From: Sedimenticola sp.
GTDB lineage: Bacteria; Pseudomonadota; Gammaproteobacteria; Chromatiales; Chromatiaceae
Direction of reading: 5' to 3'
Assembly: GCA_027068915.1 (NCBI GenBank)
Contig: JAMOLT010000010.1
Coordinates: 434,001-498,000, forward strand
DNA length: 64,000 nucleotides
Shown: positions 33,399 to 41,695 of the stretch, one piece after another
Layout of the letters: each line of letters starts with the position of its first letter
Numbering within the stretch: position 1 is the first letter of the stretch
Program-made: the position numbers and the translations under genes
Notes under the pieces: model-generated
The model's input: the letters and a program-made list of their open reading frames with translations, nothing else
Database searches by the model: none
Told to the model about the DNA's origin: nothing

Positions 33399-35434
33399 GT
33401 ACTCCCCCGCAAGGCTCCAACTTTCATCGGCAATGGCGGAATTTCCAGATTATCAGTGGTGAAGCAGACAGCTGCTATCAGCAAGCCATGACCGCCCTTG
33501 CCGGGGAACAGGCGCTCTGGATCAGCGCTTGCGCTCCGGAAGGGGTAGATGCCCTGCCGGCGGAAAAAGTTGCCGAACTGCTGGGCCAGGATGTAGCCCA
33601 TCTGGTTTTTGATGCCTTGGATGCATTTGATGTAGATGCCTTCGCCATCGCCTCAGGACTGGTGAGAGGCGGAGGAAACTTTCTGTTACTGACCCCTCCC
33701 CTGGCTGTTTGGTCTAAGCAGCACGACCCGGAATCCAGCGACACAGAAGGCGGCAGAACCAGCTATTTTATTGAACGATTGGCACGTATTTGCCAAAAAT
33801 ACCAACAATTAGCGCCATTGCGCCAGGCTTCTACGAACACCTCAGCTGGCGGGATCACCACCAGAGAACAGCAGCAGGTGATCAGCACGCTGGAAACCAT
33901 CGCCCACGGGCACAGAAATCGCCCCCTCATCGTTATTGCGGATCGGGGAAGAGGAAAGTCTTCTGCATTCGGCATGGCGGCAGCAAAGTTGCTGGCGGAA
34001 GGCAGCAAACAAATCCTGGTAACGGCACCACGCCGGAATGCGACCATCGCCCTATTCCGCCACGCAGGTTCGGCTCTGCCCGCAGCCCGGCAACAGCACG
34101 GTCTGCTGGAATATGGTGATTCCCGACTGCAATTTGTAGCTCCGGATGAGCTTGTGCAGAAACTGCCGGTGGCAGATCTGCTGCTGGTAGATGAAGCGGC
34201 AGGCATTCCCGTGCCACTGCTGGAGAAACTGCTGCTACGATACAAGCGAGCCGCCTTCGCCACCACGGTGCATGGGTATGAAGGCAGCGGAAAGGGCTTT
34301 AGCCTTCGTTTTTCCCGGGTGCTGGACAAGCACAGCCCCCAATGGAAGCAGCTGCATATGCATCAGCCCGTACGCTGGGCGGAAAATGATCCCCTGGAAG
34401 ACTTCAGTTTCCGCGCCCTGTTGTTGGATGCAGAGCCGGCAGCAGTGCCAGATGACGCCCCTGCCGATGCCACCAGGCTGGTTGCCCGGCAACTGCCCAG
34501 GGAAGAACTGGCCCATGATGAACCACTGCTGCGCCAGCTGTTCGGCCTGCTCATCAATGCCCACTACCGCACCACACCAACAGATCTGCGGCACCTGCTG
34601 GACGCACCCAACCTCCAGCTGTGGCTTGGCAGCATTGACGGGCTGCCGGTGGCCGCCATGCTGGTGGCTGCAGAGGGGCAATTACCAATGGAACAGCATG
34701 AACAGATCATGGCGGGAAGGCGCCGCCCGGCAGGGCATCTCCTGCCTCTGGCGCTGGCTACCCAGTGCGGATTTCCCGAAGCACTGGGTTTGCGCTGTGA
34801 ACGTGTAGTGCGCATCGCCGTGCATCCGTCCCTGCATCGGCGCGGCATTGGCAGCAGAATGCTGGAGGCCCTGTTGAGCAGCGCCTCCGGGCGCGGGACG
34901 GAATTGGTGGGAAGCAGCTTTGGCGCCACCCCCGGACTGGTGAACTTCTGGCGCGAAAGCGGGTTTTTACCGGTACGCCTGGGATTCCGGCGGGAAGCCA
35001 GCAGTGGCGCGCATTCGCTGCTGGTGCTCCAAGGGCTGCAACCGCTGGCAAGGGATATCCAGACCGGGAGCCGGCAGCGATTCCTTGAGCAATTCCCCCT
35101 GCAGCTGGCAGAAAGGTTCAGCGACCTGGAGCCGCCGTTGATCCGGTCTTTGGGGCAAGAAGGCCAATCAGCAAGGGCAATGCTGTCAGAAGAGGATCGC
35201 AGGTCGCTTCAGGCATTCGCCACAGGCGGCAGGCAGTATCTGGACAGCCTGGCGCCATTGTGCCGCCTTGCCCTGCACCTGCTCGAAAGCGGGGCGGCAA
35301 ATTCGGATATCCATATTGTCAAACTATTGCAAAAACACAGTTGGCAGAGCACCGCCGCCATTTTGGGGTTTTCAGGCAAAAAAGCAGCGCTGGAAGGCTT
35401 ACGCCGAGCGGTAAGGGCGTTTCTTCATTCTTGA
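33395..35434 (+). CDS. tmcA: tRNA(Met) cytidine acetyltransferase
   Basis: TmcA makes N4-acetylcytidine at the wobble base of elongator tRNA-Met, with ATP hydrolysis. The 679-residue product shows the DUF1726-like N-terminus, Walker A IADRGRGKSSAFGMAAA, Walker B LLLVDEAAGIPVPLL, the GFSLRFSRVLD segment, and a GNAT acetyltransferase domain (RVVRIAVHPSLHRRGIGSRML, GSSFGATPGLVNFW). The C-terminal helical tRNA-binding tail is complete. Translationally coupled to the coiled-coil membrane protein upstream. Confidence 0.95.
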   Translation: MSTPPQGSNFHRQWRNFQIISGEADSCYQQAMTALAGEQALWISACAPEGVDALPAEKVAELLGQDVAHLVFDALDAFDVDAFAIASGLVRGGGNFLLLTPPLAVWSKQHDPESSDTEGGRTSYFIERLARICQKYQQLAPLRQASTNTSAGGITTREQQQVISTLETIAHGHRNRPLIVIADRGRGKSSAFGMAAAKLLAEGSKQILVTAPRRNATIALFRHAGSALPAARQQHGLLEYGDSRLQFVAPDELVQKLPVADLLLVDEAAGIPVPLLEKLLLRYKRAAFATTVHGYEGSGKGFSLRFSRVLDKHSPQWKQLHMHQPVRWAENDPLEDFSFRALLLDAEPAAVPDDAPADATRLVARQLPREELAHDEPLLRQLFGLLINAHYRTTPTDLRHLLDAPNLQLWLGSIDGLPVAAMLVAAEGQLPMEQHEQIMAGRRRPAGHLLPLALATQCGFPEALGLRCERVVRIAVHPSLHRRGIGSRMLEALLSSASGRGTELVGSSFGATPGLVNFWRESGFLPVRLGFRREASSGAHSLLVLQGLQPLARDIQTGSRQRFLEQFPLQLAERFSDLEPPLIRSLGQEGQSARAMLSEEDRRSLQAFATGGRQYLDSLAPLCRLALHLLESGAANSDIHIVKLLQKHSWQSTAAILGFSGKKAALEGLRRAVRAFLHS

Positions 35435-35502
35435 TCTTGCTCAACGCAAAACAGCCTGCATTCGGCTCTAATCTATACTTTGCGCGAGAGTGTGGCAGGA
35501 AC

Positions 35503-35937
35503 ATGTCCAATCAGCACCCTGTACTTGCACCGGAAGATATTCCCAGCATTGCCCTGGGATCCATGAACGACACCCATCACGAAGAAGTAGTCTTGGTGAA
35601 TGCCCTGGGCACACTGCTGCAACGGGCCCAGAGTGGCGATGTCGATGAAGCTGCAATTAGCGCAGCCCTGGAGGGGTGGATCATCCACACGGAAGAGCAT
35701 TTTGCACGGGAAAACCACCTGATGCAGGAATACGGCTTTCCTCCCTATGCAGTTCATGCACAGGAGCATGCATTCGCCCTGGAAAACCTGCGCAGGATTC
35801 AGCAGCAATGGGCACAAAACCGGGAAGTAAATGACCTGAGCAATTTTGTCTTCAACAACTGGCCTCAGTGGTTTCAGTTGCATGTGAACAGCATGGACAA
35901 TGTAACTGCGCAATTTCTATCCAGCTTTGTGGATTGA
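35503..35937 (+). CDS. Bacteriohemerythrin-like protein
   Basis: A 144-residue single-domain hemerythrin. Di-iron ligands are visible in order: NDTHHEEVV, HTEEHFARE, HAQEHAF and HVNSMD. Such proteins bind O2 reversibly and serve O2 delivery or sensing. ATG 35503 follows AGGAA; a TATACT box at 35474-35479 suggests its own promoter in the 68-base gap after tmcA. It has no fused signalling domain. Confidence 0.88.
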   Translation: MSNQHPVLAPEDIPSIALGSMNDTHHEEVVLVNALGTLLQRAQSGDVDEAAISAALEGWIIHTEEHFARENHLMQEYGFPPYAVHAQEHAFALENLRRIQQQWAQNREVNDLSNFVFNNWPQWFQLHVNSMDNVTAQFLSSFVD

Positions 35938-35955
35938 ATCCGCACCCTGTATTAG

Positions 35956-36777
35956 ATGCCGGAAGGGCCAGAAATACGCCGCGCCAGGGATGAAATAGCC
36001 GCCGCTATCGAGGGGGAAACCGCCACCCGGGTAATTTTTTACCAGCCAGCCCTGGAGCGGTGGAACGGTCGTTTCGATGGCGAGAAAATCCTGGAGGTGC
36101 GCAACAAGGGCAAAGCCCTGCTTACGCATTTTGCCCATGGTTACAGCATCTACAGCCACAATCAACTGTATGGCCGGTGGCTGGTGGCGGAACCGGGCAA
36201 AATGCCGGAGGGCAACCGCCAGTTACGCCTGGCCATCCATACCGCCCGTATGTCTGCATTGCTGTACAGCGCTTCTGATATCGCAATCTGGCCTTCCGAT
36301 GACCTGCACAACCACCCTTTCCTGAAGAAACTGGGGCCGGATGTTCTGGAGGAAAGCACAGCTGCAGAGGAGATCCACCAGCGTCTGCGCTCCAGTGCAT
36401 ACAGCAAGCGACAGCTTGGTGGTTTTCTTGCCGATCAGTCTTTTGTGGCAGGCCTGGGCAACTACTTGCGCTGTGAAATACTGTTTGCCGCCGGTCTGCA
36501 TCCGCGTCGGCGTCCGCACGAGCTGAGCGAGGAACAATGCAGGCTGCTGGCAGAGAAACTTCTTGCCCTGCCGCGCCAGTCCTACAAGACCCGGGGAATT
36601 ACCAATGATGTGCACCGGGCGGAGAAGCTGATGGAGGCAGGGCGCAGTTTTGAGCAGGCCCGCTTTCAGGTATTTCGCCGCGCAGGAGAGCCTTGCTACC
36701 GGTGTGGCTCATGCATCATTCAGGAAAAGCAGGGAGGACAGACCTGTTATCTGTGCCCGGGCTGCCAGAACCTTTAG
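35956..36777 (+). CDS. nei: Endonuclease VIII (oxidised-pyrimidine DNA glycosylase)
   Basis: A base-excision repair glycosylase/AP lyase. The 273-residue protein starts MPEGPEIRRARDEI with the catalytic Pro2-Glu3, has the Lys loop in VRNKGKALLTHF, the FVAGLGNYLRCEILFAAGLHP helix-two-turn-helix, and a C-terminal zinc finger (CYRCGSCIIQ ... CYLCPGCQ). PEGPEI and the sequence between helix and finger favour Nei over Fpg. Its stop overlaps that of convergent crp by four bases. Confidence 0.92.
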   Translation: MPEGPEIRRARDEIAAAIEGETATRVIFYQPALERWNGRFDGEKILEVRNKGKALLTHFAHGYSIYSHNQLYGRWLVAEPGKMPEGNRQLRLAIHTARMSALLYSASDIAIWPSDDLHNHPFLKKLGPDVLEESTAAEEIHQRLRSSAYSKRQLGGFLADQSFVAGLGNYLRCEILFAAGLHPRRRPHELSEEQCRLLAEKLLALPRQSYKTRGITNDVHRAEKLMEAGRSFEQARFQVFRRAGEPCYRCGSCIIQEKQGGQTCYLCPGCQNL

Positions 36778-37427
36778 CGTGCGCCAAATATCACCATGGT
36801 TTTGCCCTTGACGCTGATCAGCCCTTGGGCCTCGAGGTTTTTCAGCACCCGGCCAACCATTTCCCTGGAGCAACCGACAATGCGGCCGATCTCCTGACGG
36901 GTGATGCGGATCTGCATGCCATCGGGATGGGTCATGGCGTCTGGTTGTTCGCACAAATCCAGCAGGGTGCTTGCCACCCGTCCGGTGACATCGAAAAAGG
37001 CCAGGTGGCTGACTTTTCGGCTGGTGCTGAGAAGGCGTTCGGACAACTGCTTGCCCACGGCAAAAAAGAAATCCCTGGTGTGATCTTTCAGTTCGTTTTC
37101 CAGCAGTGCCTGCAAGCGCTGATAACTGATTTCTGCAATTTCACAGGCGCTGCGGGTGCGGATGATGACTGAGCGGGTGGATTGCGGGACAAACATGCCC
37201 ATTTCGCCAATGAACTCTCCCTTGTTCGCATATGCGAGGATGATTTCCTTGCCATCGTCATCTTCAAGCAATACGGTCAGTTGCCCGCCAAGAATATAGA
37301 GCAGGGTGTCCGCAGGGTCACCCGGCTTCATCAGCTCCTTGCGCGCCGGATATTTATGGATATGGCAATGTGCAAGAAACGGGGCCAGCCACTGTGGAGG
37401 TGGTGGCGGAGGATTGACTATGCTCAT
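36774..37427 (-). CDS. crp: cAMP receptor protein (CRP/Vfr type)
   Basis: A 217-residue global transcription regulator. The cAMP pocket is preserved: GEFIGEMGMF, the Arg-Ser pair in STRSVIIRTRSACEIAEIS and Thr-Ser in LLSTSRKVSHLAFFDVTGR. The helix-turn-helix reads RITRQEIGRIVGCSREMVGRVLK, nearly that of E. coli CRP. The N-terminus has a run of six prolines not usual in the family. It is transcribed divergently from an OsmC/YhfA gene, as in E. coli. Confidence 0.95.
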   Translation of the reverse strand: MSIVNPPPPPPQWLAPFLAHCHIHKYPARKELMKPGDPADTLLYILGGQLTVLLEDDDGKEIILAYANKGEFIGEMGMFVPQSTRSVIIRTRSACEIAEISYQRLQALLENELKDHTRDFFFAVGKQLSERLLSTSRKVSHLAFFDVTGRVASTLLDLCEQPDAMTHPDGMQIRITRQEIGRIVGCSREMVGRVLKNLEAQGLISVKGKTMVIFGAR

Positions 37428-37567
37428 TCTTTTCTACCCTCTGCTGGTGTTGCTTTCATCCTTTGTTACGGCATTCTGCCATGAGTAAGCCCTTACAGCA
37501 AAGCTGTTATTTGTCCTGGCCTGTGTTAGCTTTTGGGGCCTATCGAGATCGCAGGAGAAAACAGTCA

Positions 37568-37987
37568 ATGAAAGCGCGAGTGAAATGGGTGGATGGCGCC
37601 CTGATGCTGGGTGAATCCGGCAGCGGTCATGCAGTGGTCATGGACGGACCGGAAGAGCATGGTGGGCGGAACCTGGGCGTGCGGCCCATGGAAATGCTGC
37701 TCCTCGGTATGGGCGGCTGCGCAGAATTCGATGTCATTCATATTCTGAGAAAGAGCCGCCAGGATGTGCGTTTCTGTGAAATCGAGTTGCAGGCAGAACG
37801 GGCAGACGCCGAACCCAGGGTATTCACCCGTATTCATGCTCACTTCAGGGTGGGCGGCAGGGGATTGACGGAAAAAGCGGTGGAGCGGGCGGTCAGACTG
37901 AGCGCAGAGAAGTACTGTTCCGCGTCCATCATGCTGGGAGAAACTGCCAAGATCAGTCACGATTTCGAGCTGGTGGAGATGGATTAA
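37568..37987 (+). CDS. yhfA: OsmC-family protein YhfA
   Basis: A 139-residue OsmC/Ohr-fold protein with both redox cysteines (LLGMGGCAEFD and AEKYCSASIML). ATG 37568 with an upstream GGAGA gives a compact OsmC domain beginning MKARVKWVDGALMLGES; longer frames add a leader unlike the family. E. coli yhfA lies divergent to crp in the same way. Function is uncharacterised; thiol peroxidase activity is plausible from the cysteines. Confidence 0.9.
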   Translation: MKARVKWVDGALMLGESGSGHAVVMDGPEEHGGRNLGVRPMEMLLLGMGGCAEFDVIHILRKSRQDVRFCEIELQAERADAEPRVFTRIHAHFRVGGRGLTEKAVERAVRLSAEKYCSASIMLGETAKISHDFELVEMD

Positions 37988-37990
37988 TGT

Positions 37991-38012
37991 GCCGGGTTCC
38001 GTGGAACCCGGC
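37991..38012. other. Perfect 22-base GC-rich hairpin after yhfA
   Basis: GCCGGGTTCC at 37991 pairs with GGAACCCGGC ending at 38012 around a GT centre. It starts four bases after the yhfA stop and has no T-run, so it is more likely an mRNA 3'-end protector or part of the following terminator than a terminator alone. Confidence 0.5.
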
Positions 38013-38038
38013 GCGGTATCTGCGAGGATTTTAGCAGG

Positions 38039-38070
38039 GTTGAAAAAAGCCATGGAAGGCTTTTTTCAAC
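38039..38070. terminator. Bidirectional terminator between yhfA and dsbB
   Basis: GTTGAAAAAAGCC at 38039-38051 pairs perfectly with GGCTTTTTTCAAC at 38058-38070. A- and T-tracts on the two arms suit termination in both directions between these convergent genes. A near copy lies at 49764-49795. Confidence 0.75.
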
Positions 38071-38075
38071 ATCTG

Positions 38076-38567
38076 TTAGCGCTCTTCCTTACCGAGCAGA
38101 ATACCCAGGCTCAGGAACAGTAGGCCAAGCACGAATACCAGCGTCCATCCGGGTATGCTGATACCGAACATGGACCAGAGAATCTCGCCACAGTCCCCGG
38201 TGCCCTTGAATACATCTTCGATAACCTTCATGAGGGAATCGTTTTCCAGCATGAATTCCAAGGTGCCACCACAACTGAGCTCTTCATGGGTGCCGTATTG
38301 CAGCCACAAATGGCGCAGCGCTATACCAACGCTGACCAGGCTGGCCGTGGTCAGCAGCAAGCCATAAATACGCCGACCGAATCCGTCAGGATTGTGCAAC
38401 AGGGCGATGAAGAAAATTGCAGCAATCACCATGATGGAAATGCGCTGAAAGATACACAGAGGGCAAGGCTCCAGCCCAAGGTGGTACTGGAAATAAAACA
38501 GTGCGGCGCCAATGGCGACAACACAGGCCAGAAAGCCGGCAAGAAACGGTGCGCGCCCGCTATACAT
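38076..38567 (-). CDS. dsbB: Disulfide bond formation protein B
   Basis: DsbB is the inner-membrane quinone-dependent oxidase that recharges DsbA. The 163-residue protein has four membrane helices, the first cysteine pair CPLC in LEPCPLCIFQR (about residue 35) and the second periplasmic pair (LSCGG near 99 and GDCGEILW near 127). Its ATG overlaps the stop of the EF-hand gene (TAATG), so the two are probably cotranslated. Confidence 0.93.
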   Translation of the reverse strand: MYSGRAPFLAGFLACVVAIGAALFYFQYHLGLEPCPLCIFQRISIMVIAAIFFIALLHNPDGFGRRIYGLLLTTASLVSVGIALRHLWLQYGTHEELSCGGTLEFMLENDSLMKVIEDVFKGTGDCGEILWSMFGISIPGWTLVFVLGLLFLSLGILLGKEER

Positions 38568-38860
38568 TACCGGCTTCCGGCGGGATGCTTGCGCATCTTC
38601 TGCATTTGTTCCCGCATGGACTTTTCTATTGCCTCAATTTCGGCTCTGTCCACTACGCCATCTTTGTTGCCGTCCATGTCGGCAAACTGTTTTTCCTGGG
38701 GTGCAAGGAACTCCGCTTTGCTGACGGCACCGTCCTTGTTGCTGTCCAGCTGCTGCATGAATGCATCGGACATGGAGGCTGGGTTGGCTCCTCCGGGCGG
38801 CAGGGCAACTGCAATCGCAGGAAGGAAGGCAAGAACAAACGGGATAACGGTTTTTTTCAT
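38567..38860 (-). CDS. Small exported EF-hand protein
   Basis: A 97-residue periplasmic protein: signal peptide (TVIPFVLAFLPAIAVA), then two calcium-binding loops, DSNKDGAVSKAEF (about 39-51) and DMDGNKDGVVDRAEIE (about 61-76), and a Met/Lys-rich helix. Both loops keep the acidic ligands at 1, 3, 5 and 12. A Ca2+-buffer or sensor role is possible; the coupling to dsbB is the only functional hint. Confidence 0.8.
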   Translation of the reverse strand: MKKTVIPFVLAFLPAIAVALPPGGANPASMSDAFMQQLDSNKDGAVSKAEFLAPQEKQFADMDGNKDGVVDRAEIEAIEKSMREQMQKMRKHPAGSR

Positions 38861-39190
38861 GGAAGCTCCTGATAGTTATAGAATTAAGTGAATACCTGAA
38901 TCTGTGTTGCTTGTGAATCCAGATGGTTCAGGTGAAGATAGACCTGCTTTTCCAAGCGTATATTTCGCCACCGGAGTCAGGATTGCGCACAAGTTTTGTC
39001 AGGGACCGGCCGCAGAAGTTCAATACTATCGGGATTTCCCCGTTGTTTGCCGCAGTATCAATAGCGTTGCTACTTTAGCAGCCAGACCGGAAAGGTCAAT
39101 AGCATTCACGGGCTGGCGAGCTGACCCCTGAAACAGGGCAAAGCTCTGCCGACATTATGCAGCGGCAAATAGGGAGAGGGTCACCTAGTC
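38861..39190. other. Non-coding gap with GC-rich hairpins
   Basis: No credible gene was seen. Near 39085-39120 GCCAG and CTGGC enclose a small GACC/GGTC hairpin, followed by CCCTGAAACAGGG (about 39127) and two GGCAAA stretches at about 39138 and 39166. The region could be a structured leader or small RNA, but it did not match a riboswitch I know. Confidence 0.35.
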
Positions 39191-39243
39191 CTAGTGTACT
39201 GCGCCGGAATTAAAGGGTCTTTAATTCCAACGCAGTACACTAG
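39191..39243. repeat. Solo MITE-like element: fused terminal repeats
   Basis: A 53-base near-perfect palindrome from CTAGTGTACTGCGCCGG to CCAACGCAGTACACTAG. It equals the two outer ends of the 16.6-kb element joined with a 3-base centre, so it looks like an internal deletion derivative. It lies about 230 bases before the second GGDEF-EAL gene; bases 39244-39473 hold nothing else recognisable. Confidence 0.8.
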
Positions 39244-39473
39244 TCTTGATTCTAGTGAAAATTCGGTGTCTTCCAATTGGTTTTCTGTGGTTTAATGCCA
39301 CCGGTAAGGGATCATGCCTGATCTGAAAAAAAGAATGTCCAGGAATACCAGCGGGTTGGCTGGTCAGGAGCGGACGCTGGCAGATCGACTCCATCGTATT
39401 CGATTCACCGGAGCTGGATGAGTTTGGCAATATTTTGTCGGCACATATTTGTTGACACAGGAAGCATGTTTTT

Positions 39474-41123
39474 ATGAGTACCCCGCAACCTGGTATGCCC
39501 GCAGGCAAGGAACCGGAAGGGATTGCGCCCCCGGCAGAGCCGGTTCGCTCGAAAAAGAGCTCATGGGTAATGCTCATGGTGCTGGTACTGTACGGGGTGC
39601 TTGTAATACTGGTCATTTTCAACGGCTATCAGGAATATCAGTCTCTTCGTCTGCTGGAATCAGGCGCCGGGACTATCGCAACACCGGATCAGACCCTTTA
39701 CCGCCTGGTGCTCAGTCATGGCCTGTTGCTGGTGTTGATGCTGGTGGCTCCGGCGATACTCATGTATGTACTTGTCGGGCGGGAGAAAGAGCTGCAGCAA
39801 ATGCGCATTCAGCATGAAGCACTACAATCCCAACTGCGCTACCAGAGTTTTCATGACCCCCTGACCTCCCTGCCAAACCGCATGTTGCTGGAAGAGCGGC
39901 TCGCCAACAAAATTGCCGCCGCCCGCCGCTCAGGAAAGCGCTTTCTTTTTTTATTGGCCAGCCTGAATGACTTCAAGCGCATCAACAAGAATCTGGGGTA
40001 TGAAATCGGGGATGAAGTCTTGCGGCTTGTCGCCCAGAACATCGTAAGCGGGTTGCGCGATGCAGATGCTGTAGCACGTTTTGACGGGGATGTATTTGCT
40101 GTTGTCGCGGATATCAACGAAAAAGCGGAAGCCAACATTATTGCCCAAAAAGTACAGGGCAGCCTTGCCCACCCCATCGATGTTGCAGAATCACCTTTGA
40201 CGGTGAACGCCGCCATTGGCGCCGCCATTTTTCCTGATCAGGGTGAAGACATGTCGGTACTCATCAAGCATGCGGATGATGCCGTAACCAAGGCCCGGGC
40301 TGCAGGCAACAACAACATTGTATTTTCTGAAGAAGACGCCAACAGTGGCATGGAAAGGCTGGCGCTGATTACCGGCATCAAGGACGCCATGCTCGAAGGG
40401 CATCTAAGCATGGTCTATCAACCCAAGCTGAAACTGACTGCACCGGATACCCACGCCTTCGAAGCATTACTGCGCTGGCATCACCCGGAACATGGCCTGC
40501 TGCCTTGCGACATGTATATCCCCCTGGTGGAGCAAACCCGTCATATTATCGATCTTACTCATTGGACTGTAGAGAATATTTTTACCACACAGCGCGATTT
40601 GCTGGACAAGGGGGTAAGCGTAAGTATCGCCATCAACCTGTCTGCCAGGGTGCTGGATGAGGACGGCTTCCCCCTGTGGGTGGAACGCATGATTGGTCAG
40701 TATGGATTGGATCCAACCCTGGTTCGCTTTGAAGTGACTGAAAGCGCCATCATGCAAGATTCAGAACGCGCCCTGCAGGTATTGCTGCAACTGGCTGCTA
40801 TTGGCGTCGGCCTGAGCATCGATGATTTTGGAGTCGGACATTCATCTCTTGCCTATCTTTCCCGCCTGCCGGTGGATGAACTCAAGGTCGACAAGAGTTT
40901 TGTGCGTAACATGATCAAATGGGAAAGCGACCGGGCGATTGTCAGGGCAACCATCAATCTGGCCCACGATCTGGGATTGAGTGTGGTGGCAGAAGGAGTT
41001 GAGGACATGGACCAGGCGGCCATATTACGTGAAATGGAGTGCGACATGCTCCAGGGCTACTGCATCAGCCAACCGCTGACCGAAGAACAGCTGCAACAAT
41101 GGATTTCATCCCAGGCCGCCTGA
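39474..41123 (+). CDS. Membrane GGDEF(degenerate)-EAL protein, probable c-di-GMP phosphodiesterase
   Basis: A 549-residue protein with two membrane helices (about 31-50 and 78-100) and a short coiled coil. The GGDEF domain (about 125-285) has ARFDGDVFAV where GGDEF is expected, so cyclase activity should be lost; it may bind GTP allosterically. The EAL domain (about 300-548) keeps FEALLRWHHPEHG, INLSARVL, EVTESAIM, DDFGVGHSSLAYL, KVDKSFV and AEGVEDMD, consistent with an active phosphodiesterase. An AGGAAG site precedes ATG 39474. Confidence 0.88.
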   Translation: MSTPQPGMPAGKEPEGIAPPAEPVRSKKSSWVMLMVLVLYGVLVILVIFNGYQEYQSLRLLESGAGTIATPDQTLYRLVLSHGLLLVLMLVAPAILMYVLVGREKELQQMRIQHEALQSQLRYQSFHDPLTSLPNRMLLEERLANKIAAARRSGKRFLFLLASLNDFKRINKNLGYEIGDEVLRLVAQNIVSGLRDADAVARFDGDVFAVVADINEKAEANIIAQKVQGSLAHPIDVAESPLTVNAAIGAAIFPDQGEDMSVLIKHADDAVTKARAAGNNNIVFSEEDANSGMERLALITGIKDAMLEGHLSMVYQPKLKLTAPDTHAFEALLRWHHPEHGLLPCDMYIPLVEQTRHIIDLTHWTVENIFTTQRDLLDKGVSVSIAINLSARVLDEDGFPLWVERMIGQYGLDPTLVRFEVTESAIMQDSERALQVLLQLAAIGVGLSIDDFGVGHSSLAYLSRLPVDELKVDKSFVRNMIKWESDRAIVRATINLAHDLGLSVVAEGVEDMDQAAILREMECDMLQGYCISQPLTEEQLQQWISSQAA

Positions 41124-41204
41124 TATCACTGTAGGTGCTTATTTTACATCATAAAAACAAGAATCATTAACTACACCCCGTCCATTTCTGCAGAATAATA
41201 CCAG

Positions 41205-41234
41205 TTGACCTAAATAAGCTTTTTTTGTTATACA
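41205..41234 (+). promoter_or_regulatory. Probable sigma70 promoter of the cytochrome c pair
   Basis: TTGACC at 41205-41210 is followed, after 17 or 18 bases, by TTATAC/TATACA at 41228-41234. The leader contains a small hairpin (41247-41265, GTCG/CGAC) with a short T-run, then the first cytochrome gene at 41303. Confidence 0.65.
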
Positions 41235-41302
41235 TACGGGGTTTTTGTCGCGCCCTATGGGCGACCTCTTTTAAGTAACTGAAAAATGAGTGGAGTTGGG
41301 AA

Positions 41303-41611
41303 ATGAAAAAAATCATCGTGATTGCGGCGCTGGCAGCCAGCATGGGTTCTTTTGGTTCGGCGGTAGCTGCGGGTGACGCGGCAGCTGGCAAGGCAAAAGC
41401 AGCGGTATGTATTGCCTGCCACGGTGCCAACGGCATCAGCCCCAATCCGCTGTGGCCGAATCTGGCCGGTCAGCACGCAGCCTATATGCTCAAGCAATTG
41501 AAAGCATTCAAGGATGGCACACGCAAAGACCCCTTGATGTCTCCGCAGGCGGCACAGCTGTCCGAGCAGGATATGGAAAACCTGGCGGCGCATTTTTCCG
41601 GCCTGAAGTAA
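41303..41611 (+). CDS. Periplasmic monoheme cytochrome c, c4-half type
   Basis: A 102-residue class I cytochrome c with a Sec signal peptide (MKKIIVIAALAASMGSFGSAVA), heme site CIACHGANG (about residue 36) and likely axial Met in PLMSPQAAQL. PLWPNLAGQHAAYMLKQLKAFKDG is the cytochrome c4-type signature. It looks like one half of the diheme c4 encoded 85 bases downstream, so the pair may have arisen by duplication. A GGAG site precedes the ATG. Confidence 0.92.
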   Translation: MKKIIVIAALAASMGSFGSAVAAGDAAAGKAKAAVCIACHGANGISPNPLWPNLAGQHAAYMLKQLKAFKDGTRKDPLMSPQAAQLSEQDMENLAAHFSGLK

Positions 41612-41622
41612 GATGAACCAGA

Positions 41623-41654
41623 AACAGGGGGCAGCCGAATGCTCCCTGTTTTAT
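41623..41654 (+). terminator. Hairpin between the two cytochrome genes
   Basis: AACAGGG at 41623-41629 pairs with CCCTGTT at 41644-41650, followed by TTA. With a short T-tract it is probably a partial terminator that lets less transcript reach the c4 gene. Confidence 0.5.
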
Positions 41655-41695
41655 TGCAAACCGATCAAGAATTACGAATGTACCTGGAGTATGAA

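Noticed and set aside
39085-39190. Possible c-di-GMP-I or other riboswitch upstream of the GGDEF-EAL gene
   Set aside because: The GGCAAA stretches are suggestive, but the stem arrangement does not match, and a repeat plus 230 bases separate it from the gene.
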